From Pseudomonas sp. MWU13-2105 (GTDB lineage: Bacteria; Pseudomonadota; Gammaproteobacteria; Pseudomonadales; Pseudomonadaceae): a stretch of DNA of 64,000 nt. The stretch spans positions 329,605 through 393,604 of the forward strand of contig NZ_JALLIY010000003.1 of assembly GCF_023242315.1 (NCBI RefSeq). Direction: 5' to 3'. Position 1 is the first letter of the stretch, and the number at the start of each line of letters is the position of its first letter. Below the pieces are notes generated by a model. The model worked only from the letters and a program-made list of their open reading frames with translations, had not been told where the DNA came from and ran no database searches. Positions 57,109 to 64,000 of the stretch are shown here, piece after piece. The position numbers and the translations under genes are program-made.

Positions 57109-57131
57109 TCGCTGTAGAGGGGGACGCCCAA

Positions 57132-57467
57132 GTGCACTGGATCAAAACTTATGGAGCGGAGCTGTCTGACTTCCGGTTGTACAGGCTGCCGAAGGTCATT
57201 GAGCGAGCACGCAAAGCTGTTGCTGATCCAGACGTCCTTGGCTATTTGCTATGCGCATTGGAGCGTCCTCCGCGCATGACTGGGCTTTTGTTTTGCGATC
57301 ATGCCAGGAGCTTTCCGGAAGGGTTGCCAATCCATACGCAACCCATTGCTGATCGACACAATCGAGATGGATACGAAGTCGTGATTGCAGCCGATGGCGG
57401 TAAGTATGTCGTAGCCCACTGGCTTTATGACAATGGCGCTTTAGACCGGTTTGATCGAGTTCACTGA
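57132..57467 (+). CDS. Unknown small protein, paralogue B
   Basis: A 111-residue protein from a GTG at 57132, with AGAGGGGG upstream; the frame extends into the phosphoesterase gene and is not used there. The C-terminal half (GYLLCALERPPRMTGLLF, DGYEVVIAADGGKYVVAHWLYDNGALDRF) matches paralogue C closely and paralogue A more distantly. Function unknown. Confidence 0.62.
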   Translation: MHWIKTYGAELSDFRLYRLPKVIERARKAVADPDVLGYLLCALERPPRMTGLLFCDHARSFPEGLPIHTQPIADRHNRDGYEVVIAADGGKYVVAHWLYDNGALDRFDRVH

Positions 57468-57498
57468 CGTCGGTATCGAATGCTAAGAGGGTTGATAG

Positions 57499-57786
57499 TT
57501 GGGATTCCCAAAGAGCGTGTTAGAGGCACAGGAAATTGATTTCGGTTTCCGGATCAGCGGATACATTTGCTTTGCTGAGATTCAGCCTCCGTGCATGACT
57601 GGAGTTGTTTTTTCAGAATCGCGGGGCCGATTTGTAGACGGCGGGAGAATCCGCACTTCCAGGATCGAAAGGGTGTTCGAGCTTAAGGGATATCGGGTTT
57701 GCGAGACACGTAATGGTAGTAGGTACGTGATCTGCCACTGGTGGTACCAAAACGGTGCCTTGCCCCTGGTCGATATCATCCACTGA
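57499..57786 (+). CDS. Unknown small protein, paralogue C
   Basis: A 95-residue protein from a TTG at 57499, with AAGAGGG upstream. It has GYICFAEIQPPCMTGVVFSE, RGRFVDGGRIRTSRIERVF and GSRYVICHWWYQNGALPLVDIIH, which align with paralogue B. Use of GTG and TTG starts in both suggests low expression or a foreign origin. Confidence 0.6.
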   Translation: MGFPKSVLEAQEIDFGFRISGYICFAEIQPPCMTGVVFSESRGRFVDGGRIRTSRIERVFELKGYRVCETRNGSRYVICHWWYQNGALPLVDIIH

Positions 57787-57843
57787 CTTGATGCAGTCAT
57801 GCCCTCGATGATGTGAGTGCGATCCGCTGGCGAAGTGATTGCT

Positions 57844-58134
57844 TCAAAAGCTCCGCACATTGTCGCTGAACACTCCAAGGGCCTCTACGTGTTGGTTGTA
57901 GGCATCTAATTCCTCCCTGTTCTCTGCCAGCCATTCCTCGTGCCGCTCCGTACGCAGCGCCTCCGCTCGATTCCGCTCCATCATCGCAGAGAGGATAATG
58001 TCTTCCTGTTGGTGCATGGCCATCGCCTCTTCTGAATCGCTATCAACAAGATACCGGTAGCCGTGTTGCCGCAAACTGCTAGCCCCGGCGTTAGATTTTG
58101 GGCTCTGGTTTGTACTCGTCAAGCACGAAAACAT
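57844..58134 (-). CDS. CcdA-like antitoxin remnant without a partner toxin
   Basis: A 96-residue frame whose last 30 residues (EEWLAENREELDAYNQHVEALGVFSDNVRSF region) have the CcdA toxin-binding tail pattern W-x-x-E-N-R-E...F-S-D. The N-terminal ribbon-helix-helix DNA-binding part of CcdA is not seen; instead there is an unrelated stretch with LRQHGYRYLVDSDSEEAM. No ccdB lies downstream on the minus strand, where plus-strand genes end instead. It is either a decayed antitoxin or an orphan anti-addiction protein. Confidence 0.6.
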   Translation of the reverse strand: MFSCLTSTNQSPKSNAGASSLRQHGYRYLVDSDSEEAMAMHQQEDIILSAMMERNRAEALRTERHEEWLAENREELDAYNQHVEALGVFSDNVRSF

Positions 58135-58273
58135 GACTACCGCGCATCCTCGTCCTGCATCACCTCTTGGCTAAGCTACTGCGTGACAAGGGCAACAGCT
58201 TTCCGAAGGGGGAGAGTCCTTAGACGCATATGGGCCTGAGCCGATGGAAGCAGCTCGCATTCGACGCATCAGT

Positions 58274-59452
58274 TTAAAATTCTGAGTCGGGATTACTCTC
58301 CAACCAGATAAGGGCGTCGAGTTGAGCAATGTTTTTCGCTGGATAATCTTTCGCGCGCTCGAGCGCTATACGAAATAGGCGTGCACAGCGAATGTAGTTC
58401 TCGCCCTCGGTCGCGCCTCGTACTCTGTCTAGGCTTGAGTCTCGTAGCCAATCTCTGACTGGTTTATTGAGCACGTGGTATTGCTTCGGGAAGAATTGGC
58501 AGAGCATCTCTGAGAGGAGGGCGCCTCTGGTGTTCACGCCAATGTGGTGCAGGCGATCAATTTCTACCTTCACGACACGATCTCGGGATACTACCTGCGC
58601 GTCCAATATTCGCACCAGGCTTCTCGCAAGCTCTTGAAAATTACTACCTCGCCCGTGTCTTTCCCAACCAAGACCTTGGAACCGGCTTCCGGTATGGAGT
58701 GACCATAGCTCGTTTAGGTTGCCGTAAAAGTCTAGGTTGCGAGACGGATTCCATGCGCGGGCTCTCGCAGTCGTCCGGAATAAAGTTTCGAGGTCGGGCC
58801 TGACGCTTTTGAACAGGCGCATCTGTTGTCGTCGTCTGGCGAGAACGGCCGCGTAACGCTTGAGCGTATGGGGATCGGGTAGTATCAGCTCAAAGACAGC
58901 TCCATCATCTTCGCCTTCTGTTTCTGATGTATCTGGTGATTTCGGCTTCTTAGGTTGGATGGCCTCTCGGTAGCGACGAATCCAATTTTCGTCGAGGGTT
59001 ACACACATGTTTGCGAGCTTTTCGATCCACTGTTCGGCGGCTTTGAAAGTCTCATCAGAAATCAGTGAGTAGCCATTAGCTTCGTAATTGGTAGAGAAAG
59101 CAGCTTTAGAGAGATTTGAAGAACCGACAAGCGCGTAGGATTTGCCATCCAGTTCTCTCCAAAAAACGGCCTTCGGGTGGAATCCGTCTATTGCTTCCGC
59201 GGCGAGAAAATCATCATGCCTGTCTGAGGGAAGCCATCGGAGTACGTCCTCGCAAGCTGCCTTGCGGGTAATTCCAAAGTCTTTGCCAACTATGAACTTG
59301 AATGACTCGCACTGGTGGCCCAGGTCGCCCTTGATGTCCCAATGAGTCAGGTAAGCGCTGACGATGTACAGATGAGTCGATTCGCGAAGGGCGCGACGAT
59401 AGACGTCTTGAAGCTCGGTGCCGGAACGTTTGGGAAGTAAAAGCAATTTCAT
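58274..59452 (-). CDS. Phospholipase D-like nuclease family protein
   Basis: A 392-residue protein with one PLD-type active-site motif: GFHPKAVFW (His92, Lys94) followed by LVGSSNLSKAAF (Ser111, Asn113). One motif per chain implies a dimer, as in BfiI-type nucleases. The N-terminal part holds the PLD fold; the C-terminal 200 residues (RRRQQMRLFKSVRPDLETLFRTTARARAW) are basic and unknown. PLD nucleases occur in restriction and DISARM-type defence loci, so a defence role is plausible here. No methylase or helicase partner is adjacent. Confidence 0.8.
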   Translation of the reverse strand: MKLLLLPKRSGTELQDVYRRALRESTHLYIVSAYLTHWDIKGDLGHQCESFKFIVGKDFGITRKAACEDVLRWLPSDRHDDFLAAEAIDGFHPKAVFWRELDGKSYALVGSSNLSKAAFSTNYEANGYSLISDETFKAAEQWIEKLANMCVTLDENWIRRYREAIQPKKPKSPDTSETEGEDDGAVFELILPDPHTLKRYAAVLARRRQQMRLFKSVRPDLETLFRTTARARAWNPSRNLDFYGNLNELWSLHTGSRFQGLGWERHGRGSNFQELARSLVRILDAQVVSRDRVVKVEIDRLHHIGVNTRGALLSEMLCQFFPKQYHVLNKPVRDWLRDSSLDRVRGATEGENYIRCARLFRIALERAKDYPAKNIAQLDALIWLESNPDSEF

Positions 59453-59735
59453 GCAAAAAAATCCGCGTTGTTGTTGAGGTGGCGTCGCTGGGTTTGCCAG
59501 TGGCAGCGGTCAGGTCGAGGGTTACCAAAGTGGCCTTCGGTTAGCCCAATACAAACGAGCCCGGAATACGGCGAAGAAGCTGGTCTTCTGATTCGTTGTA
59601 TAGCCCAATCAAGCTCGTGCAGTCTTCATCAAGTTCATCACCTTTCCAAATCGAGTCTTGGTGCTAAGCTGCCATCATCATCCGAGGCTGTTCGTGGTCT
59701 GAAACCGATCAACCAATACTTCGAAGGAATGAGAT

Positions 59736-60740
59736 ATGGGCTGGAAAGGAACGTTGCGTTCGATGCAGGCAGCTTCGCGTAAAGCTGATCGTAACGCCCA
59801 GCGTAGGCAACGTGAGCTTCAGTCACGCCAAAAAGAATACGCCAAGATGGAGGCGCTTGAGCAAGCAGCCTACGAAGTCGAAGTCTACGGAAACCTAATC
59901 GATGTTCTGCTCTCCGTGCATAAAGAATGTGGGGAGGAAATAGATTGGCAATCATTCGTTGATAGGGCTGAACCCGTAAAGCCCGCATTCGCAGATACGA
60001 GTGAAGCGCATGCTAAAGCTCAAGAGCAAACCTATAAGCCTGGTTTCTTCGCAAAGTTGTTCAAGCTCGAAACGCGCCAACGTAAAAACTTGGCTGCCGC
60101 CATTGAGACGGGGCGCCTACACGATGCTAAACAGCATGAGGCCGCTGTCGCGAAGTGGCGAGTCGAGCATGACTCTTGGCACCAGGAATACACTATCGCG
60201 CAGGGTGTCCTGAGCGGTACAGGGAAGGCGAAGCTAGAAGCTATCAAGCTCGTCGATCCATTCACTGACATTTCTCATCTCGGCACATCGATCAAGTTCT
60301 CAATAGGGGAAACGGGTCTAGTGGAGGCTAGTCTTGGCGTTCATGGTGTTCGCGTCATTCCAGCTGAGATCAAGTCCTTGCTGCAGAGCGGAAAGCTTTC
60401 AACGAAGAAGATGCCAGCCGGAAAGTACAATGAGCTTTTGCAGGACTATGTGTGCAGCTGTGTTTTGAGGGTAGGGCGCGAGCTTTTGTCGATGCTCCCT
60501 GATGACCTTGTGATCGTGACGGCCATCGACGCTGTGCTGAACTCAGCTACGGGGCATATAGAAGAGTTACCTATATTGAGCGTAGCGCTCTCCAGGCACA
60601 CCCTGGAAGCATTGAATATGGATTCGATCGATCCTTCCGATTCCATGAAAAATTTCGTGCACAACACATCCTTTAAAAAGACGTCCGGTTTCCAACCTGT
60701 TAATGCGTTGGATGCTCGACAGTTCGTCACGAACGCCTAA
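59736..60740 (+). CDS. Unknown protein with N-terminal coiled coil
   Basis: A 334-residue protein with AAGGA before the ATG. The first 50 residues are a charged coiled coil (ASRKADRNAQRRQRELQSRQ); the segment ETRQRKNLAAAIETGRLHDAKQHEAAVAKW is also helical. The C-terminal 150 residues are a mixed domain with VVTAIDAVLNSATGHIEELPILSVALSRHTLEALNMD. No catalytic motif and no family recognised. It stands between the PLD nuclease (divergent) and the DUF4011 fragment. Confidence 0.65.
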   Translation: MGWKGTLRSMQAASRKADRNAQRRQRELQSRQKEYAKMEALEQAAYEVEVYGNLIDVLLSVHKECGEEIDWQSFVDRAEPVKPAFADTSEAHAKAQEQTYKPGFFAKLFKLETRQRKNLAAAIETGRLHDAKQHEAAVAKWRVEHDSWHQEYTIAQGVLSGTGKAKLEAIKLVDPFTDISHLGTSIKFSIGETGLVEASLGVHGVRVIPAEIKSLLQSGKLSTKKMPAGKYNELLQDYVCSCVLRVGRELLSMLPDDLVIVTAIDAVLNSATGHIEELPILSVALSRHTLEALNMDSIDPSDSMKNFVHNTSFKKTSGFQPVNALDARQFVTNA

Positions 60741-60861
60741 CAGATAGACGGTCTTGGCGAACCACCTTTGAAGGGGACTGCCCCCGGGAACCCGTTATAA
60801 GATGGCGATCATTTCCGGCGCCTACTTGCCGCGTTGAGCCCACTCACCATGCTCCGCGTTC

Positions 60862-61542
60862 ATGTGCGCCACCATAGGCAGGATAGGGGAAGCGCATGAG
60901 CGCCTGCTTGATCCAAAAGATCGCCTGGGGCGGTGGCAACGCAAGCTACTGGACTTGTCGCTTCGCAATAATTTGCTCAACTTCAAGGCCGGGAAAAAGT
61001 CTCTGAAGCTCGAGTCTCCCGATCCTGCAGCGCTGGAAGATTTCCTGGCCAGCGGTAAAAAACTGAAATTGCTGACACGTCCCGACCTGATGGATGGGGC
61101 TGACCCACGTGACCAGGTACTGTACGAATTACGTGAGCGAGAAGATGTTCGTCGTCTCCACGCCCTGGACGCCTTGAAACGGAATGAGGTGTTTGTCGGC
61201 CTCTCCAGCACTGAAATGGAAGCACGGCTGATCGAACTCTATCGGGGAGCTCGAACTGCCTTGCAAGAAGGGGGCTCTAACACCCTTTACCTTGCTCTGG
61301 GTTTTCTCAGCTGGGAGCGAGCGGACAAAGGCGGGCAGAAGTACCGGGCGCCGCTTGTCCTGATCCCTGTGACGCTTGAGCGCAAAAGCGCGCGTTCAGG
61401 TTTTTCGATGGTGCTGCACGACGACGAACCTAGATTCAACCCGACACTCATCGAGATGCTTCGCCAAGATTTCGAATTGAATCTCGGGTCGCTTGAGACC
61501 GAGCTCCCTCGGGACGATTCGGGCCAACACGTAGACAAATGA
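60862..61542 (+). pseudogene. DUF4011 helicase protein, N-terminal fragment
   Basis: A 226-residue frame. It contains the DUF4011 start region (WQRKLLDLSLRNNLLNFKAGKKSLKLESPDPAALEDFLASG) and LYLALGFLSWERADKGGQKYRAPLVLIPVTLERKSA. Full-length relatives are very large (well over 1,000 residues) with SF1 helicase motifs and a C-terminal nuclease-like part, and many are linked to defence islands. Here the frame stops shortly after ETELPRDDSG, before any helicase motif, and an unrelated small gene follows 25 bases later. The cut marks a deletion or insertion junction near 61,520. Confidence 0.75.
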
Positions 61543-61567
61543 CTGAATCAATCCAGAGGAAAAGCTT

Positions 61568-61756
61568 ATGCCTGTTGTACGTGTAACCTGGTTCGACGAT
61601 AAAGACCAGGATGCCAAGAAGCACGTTGCCGCAGAGATCACTCAAACGCTGGTAAAACATACCGGGGTTGATCCCAAGTGGGTCTACGTTCTTTTTGAGG
61701 ATGTCCCTGCCAGCAATTGGGCCGTAGCGGGGGAATTATTCGAGTCGGAAAAGTAG
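61568..61756 (+). CDS. 4-oxalocrotonate tautomerase family protein
   Basis: A 62-residue protein with GAGGAAAAGC before the ATG. The mature N-terminus would be Pro (MPVVRVTWF), the catalytic base of the tautomerase superfamily; the C-terminal VYVLFEDVPASNWAVAGEL is typical of the 4-OT/DmpI-like branch. Members tautomerise or isomerise keto acids. It follows the DUF4011 fragment closely but is not likely to be functionally tied to it. Confidence 0.85.
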   Translation: MPVVRVTWFDDKDQDAKKHVAAEITQTLVKHTGVDPKWVYVLFEDVPASNWAVAGELFESEK

Positions 61757-61841
61757 ATCATGCGTCGACAGGCTACATAAGATAAGGACAGCTATCCCTC
61801 TACTCAAGGCTAGGGAAGCATCCGATTCGTGGCGGAGACCC

Positions 61842-62342
61842 CTAGCGCTGAGGCAGGTGATTTAGGACGTGGATGGCGCCGTTGGTGGGATCTCCGTCAG
61901 CGAGCATCTGTTTAAGGCGTTCACGTTCTTCAGTTCCAGGTAGTACACCAGAAGTCGTCGCCTCCATCACCGGGATTCCTTCTGCGTTAAGTATCCTGAC
62001 TTCGGCTTTTGCGTGACCGCGTTCATCTACTTCAGTGATGAGCCAGTGACAGGTGATCTGTTCTTCCGCGTATACCGGTCGTTTAAACTCGAAACTCATT
62101 CCTGTTGCTAGCCATCCTATTTGCCCCCCAATCTCGGTGAGGAGGCTGGCTGTCAGCAGGCCATGAGCAATAGGCGCCTTGAACTTGCGCAGATCCGCGT
62201 AGCGTGCGTCGCAGTGAACCGGGTTGTAGTCGCGAGAAATCTGAGCGAATTGACGAATATCGTCCTCGGAAAAACAGCGGACTATCGTGAACCGGTCTCC
62301 GACCTCAAGACCTTCGGCAGCACGTTCTCTTGGACTTTTCAT
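61842..62342 (-). CDS. MaoC-like hot-dog dehydratase
   Basis: A 166-residue protein starting at the ATG at 62342, with AAGGAG six bases upstream. The hydratase motif region SRDYNPVHCDARYADLRKFKAPIAHGLLTASLL carries the catalytic Asp/His of R-specific enoyl-CoA hydratases. Substrate unknown. It lies directly downstream of panB on the same strand (30-bp gap), suggesting a shared acyl pathway. Confidence 0.87.
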   Translation of the reverse strand: MKSPRERAAEGLEVGDRFTIVRCFSEDDIRQFAQISRDYNPVHCDARYADLRKFKAPIAHGLLTASLLTEIGGQIGWLATGMSFEFKRPVYAEEQITCHWLITEVDERGHAKAEVRILNAEGIPVMEATTSGVLPGTEERERLKQMLADGDPTNGAIHVLNHLPQR

Positions 62343-62372
62343 CACAACTCCTTGGAAGGTGAGGGGAGGCAC

Positions 62373-63215
62373 CTAAAAAGTATGTTCAGGGCCTGGAAAT
62401 GTTCCTGCATTCACCTCAAGCGCAAAGTCCCTCGCTGCCGTGTGAAGTACCGATCGAAGATCTGCGTACTGTTTGACGAATCGCGGCAGACATCCGCTGC
62501 GTAGCCCGGCCATGTCCTGCCAGACCAGCACCTGGGCATCGCATTGGTTACCTGCTCCAATCCCGACAGTCGGGATTGAAATGGCTTCAGAGATCGCTCG
62601 ACCCACATCACCGGGCACCATCTCAATCAAAACAGCAAAGGCACCGGCGGCCTCAAGCGCTTTGGCTGCGTCTATCAAGCGCTGCGCATCTTCGCCCCGA
62701 CCTTGGACACGGTAGCCTCCCAGTTGATGTTCCATCTGTGGGGTGAAGCCAATGTGCGCCATGACGGGTATGCCTGAACTCACGAGTTTCTCGACCTGAG
62801 GCAGCATTTCGATACCACCCTCGAGTTTGACCGCATGCGCTCCAGCTTCTTTCATGAAACGTACGGCTGTGTGGAAGCACTGCTCCGCCGAGGCCTGATA
62901 AGAGCCGAATGGAAGATCAGCAATTACCAGTGCTCGTTGTGTCGAACGGCTTACTGCACGAACCAGAGGGATCAGTTCGTCAACGGTAATGGATAACGTG
63001 GATTCATTACCGTAGACATTGTTGGACGCAGAGTCGCCGACTAGCAGGACGGGTATTCCGGCTTCTTCGAAAATAGCTGCGCTGTACATGTCATACGCGG
63101 TGAGCATCGCCCATTTCTGCCCCTCTACTTTCATCTGTTTCAGATGCGGAATCCGGATTCGTGGCGCCTTGGAGACTTGTGGAGCACCGCCATATGGTGA
63201 AGGTTGATCGGTCAT
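62373..63215 (-). CDS. panB: 3-methyl-2-oxobutanoate hydroxymethyltransferase-like (PanB)
   Basis: A 280-residue TIM-barrel enzyme from the ATG at 63215 (MTDQPSPYGG). It has MLTAYDMYSAAIFEEAGIPVLLVGDSASN with metal-binding Asp, DLPFGSYQAS, HAVKLEGGIEMLPQVEKLVSSGIPVMAHIGFTPQ and IPTVGIGAGNQCDAQVLVWQDM. The core PanB reaction adds a hydroxymethyl group to 2-oxoisovalerate in pantothenate synthesis. No panC is nearby, and the neighbours are a MaoC dehydratase and an exporter, so this may be an extra copy with a specialised role. Confidence 0.85.
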   Translation of the reverse strand: MTDQPSPYGGAPQVSKAPRIRIPHLKQMKVEGQKWAMLTAYDMYSAAIFEEAGIPVLLVGDSASNNVYGNESTLSITVDELIPLVRAVSRSTQRALVIADLPFGSYQASAEQCFHTAVRFMKEAGAHAVKLEGGIEMLPQVEKLVSSGIPVMAHIGFTPQMEHQLGGYRVQGRGEDAQRLIDAAKALEAAGAFAVLIEMVPGDVGRAISEAISIPTVGIGAGNQCDAQVLVWQDMAGLRSGCLPRFVKQYADLRSVLHTAARDFALEVNAGTFPGPEHTF

Positions 63216-63241
63216 GGTGTTTGCCTCGTTTAGAAAATGGA

Positions 63242-63859
63242 TCAACCCAGCACCTGCTCGGTGAGCAGAACGACCGCGATGATGATCATAGCCGCGCCGG
63301 AGAAACGGCTGACGAAACGAGCCGCGACTGGACGCGCTTGCAGCACCACCTGCGAGCCAAATCCGACCAGCAGATAGATCACGCCGCAACTGACCGTGTG
63401 GATGAGCCCCAGGGCAATCATCTGCATCGGAACAGGCCAGGCAGCGGTGGCGTCGGTGAACTGAGGCAACAGCGCCAGGAACAGCAGGAATACCTTCGGA
63501 TTCAGCCCGCTTACACAAAGCCCCTTGATCGCCCAGTGCTTCCAGGAACTCGACGCCTGAACATCATCAGAATGTGGTGTAGCGGGGTGGGCAAGCATAT
63601 TTAGACCTAACCAAAGCAAATAACCTGCCCCGGCAACGGTCAGCACGGCCAAGGCAGTGGGGTGGTTGGCCACCAGCGTGCCGACACCACCGGCAACGAT
63701 CATGGTTGCGATCAAATGGCCGGACAAGAGTCCGCCCACGGCAGGTATGACGACTCGGCCCTTTAGGCCCGCTGAAATCGCATAGGCCCAATCTGCGCCC
63801 GGCGTGATGACGAATAGAATCGACACGGCCCAAAAGGCAACAAAAACGCTCAAGGTCAT
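63242..63859 (-). CDS. LysE family exporter
   Basis: A 205-residue membrane protein from the ATG at 63859 (MTLSVFVAFWAV), with GAGGTGGG upstream. It has about six hydrophobic segments, with the family-typical FVITPGADWAYAISAGLKGR near the start and SGLNPKVFLLFLALLPQF in the middle. It exports amino acids or similar small compounds. It is 26 bp upstream of panB on the same strand, so it is first in the three-gene unit. Confidence 0.88.
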   Translation of the reverse strand: MTLSVFVAFWAVSILFVITPGADWAYAISAGLKGRVVIPAVGGLLSGHLIATMIVAGGVGTLVANHPTALAVLTVAGAGYLLWLGLNMLAHPATPHSDDVQASSSWKHWAIKGLCVSGLNPKVFLLFLALLPQFTDATAAWPVPMQMIALGLIHTVSCGVIYLLVGFGSQVVLQARPVAARFVSRFSGAAMIIIAVVLLTEQVLG

Positions 63860-64000
63860 GGTGCTGCCCACCTCAGTTGCTGGCATATCGCTCGTTGCAT
63901 CGTCTCGCTCCAATAATTACTGATACGAGGAAGAATAATGAAATCTTGTTAGAATTTACTTCCAAAGATAATCATCGGATTGCTGCAGATGGGGAGATTC

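Noticed and set aside
57582..57878. Minus-strand frame just downstream of the CcdA-like gene as a CcdB toxin
   Set aside because: It is antisense to paralogue C, overlaps the antitoxin end, and has none of the CcdB sequence features.

Overview
This window is almost certainly a Pseudomonas chromosome, most likely from the P. fluorescens group. The basis is the high-GC core, the MuxABC-OpmB-type (MdtABC) pump operon, a clustered formate dehydrogenase/selenocysteine locus, and many short REP palindromes of the pseudomonad type (GGAGC...CTTGCC...GCGA) between genes. No rRNA gene, CRISPR array or replication origin was seen. The only tRNA gene found is tRNA-Sec.

Bases 1-40,000 are core-like. They hold a tandem pair of thiol peroxidase genes (the first cut by the window edge); a four-gene RND efflux operon; an MFS gene bracketed by identical 27-bp REP-type repeats; and a minus-strand operon with an argininosuccinate-lyase-like enzyme, an amino-acid-type ABC importer and two NodB-fold deacetylases, with a divergent LysR gene. 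A MacAB/TolC-type exporter operon with a divergent TetR gene follows. Next comes a complete selenocysteine module: fdnG with an in-frame UGA and SECIS hairpin, fdnH, fdnI, fdhE, selA, selB and selC. Then come a TetR/hot-dog thioesterase pair around a perfect operator palindrome, a copper group (DUF2946-like, SCO1, PCuAC), rlhA and a RidA gene.

Bases 40,000-47,300 are accessory: a sulfation module (ATP sulfurylase-APS kinase fusion plus a PAPS sulfotransferase), a lipoprotein, an aldonolactone-oxidase-like flavoprotein with a small unknown partner, and a 5' fragment of an IS630-type transposase.

Bases 47,400-53,650 are AT-rich and carry a Tn7/Tn5053-like transposition operon: a TniA/TnsB DDE transposase, a TniB/TnsC ATPase, a second ATPase-like protein whose Walker A lysine is replaced, TniQ, and an unknown protein. 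The non-coding DNA upstream has five copies of a TTTCCACTCA-type decamer, three TGTCAATA motifs and an inverted repeat just before the first gene. No TnsA and no matching second end were found.

Bases 53,900-61,540 read like cargo or an old island: a HTH regulator beside a probable structured RNA, several small unknown proteins including three mutual paralogues, a metallophosphoesterase, a CcdA-like antitoxin remnant, a phospholipase-D-type nuclease, a coiled-coil protein and a DUF4011 helicase cut down to its N-terminal domain. From 61,568 to the end lie metabolic genes: a tautomerase-like protein, a MaoC dehydratase, a second-type PanB and a LysE exporter.

The best candidates for something undescribed are the transposition operon with its lysine-less second ATPase, the repeats around it, and the small-protein cluster next to the structured RNA.
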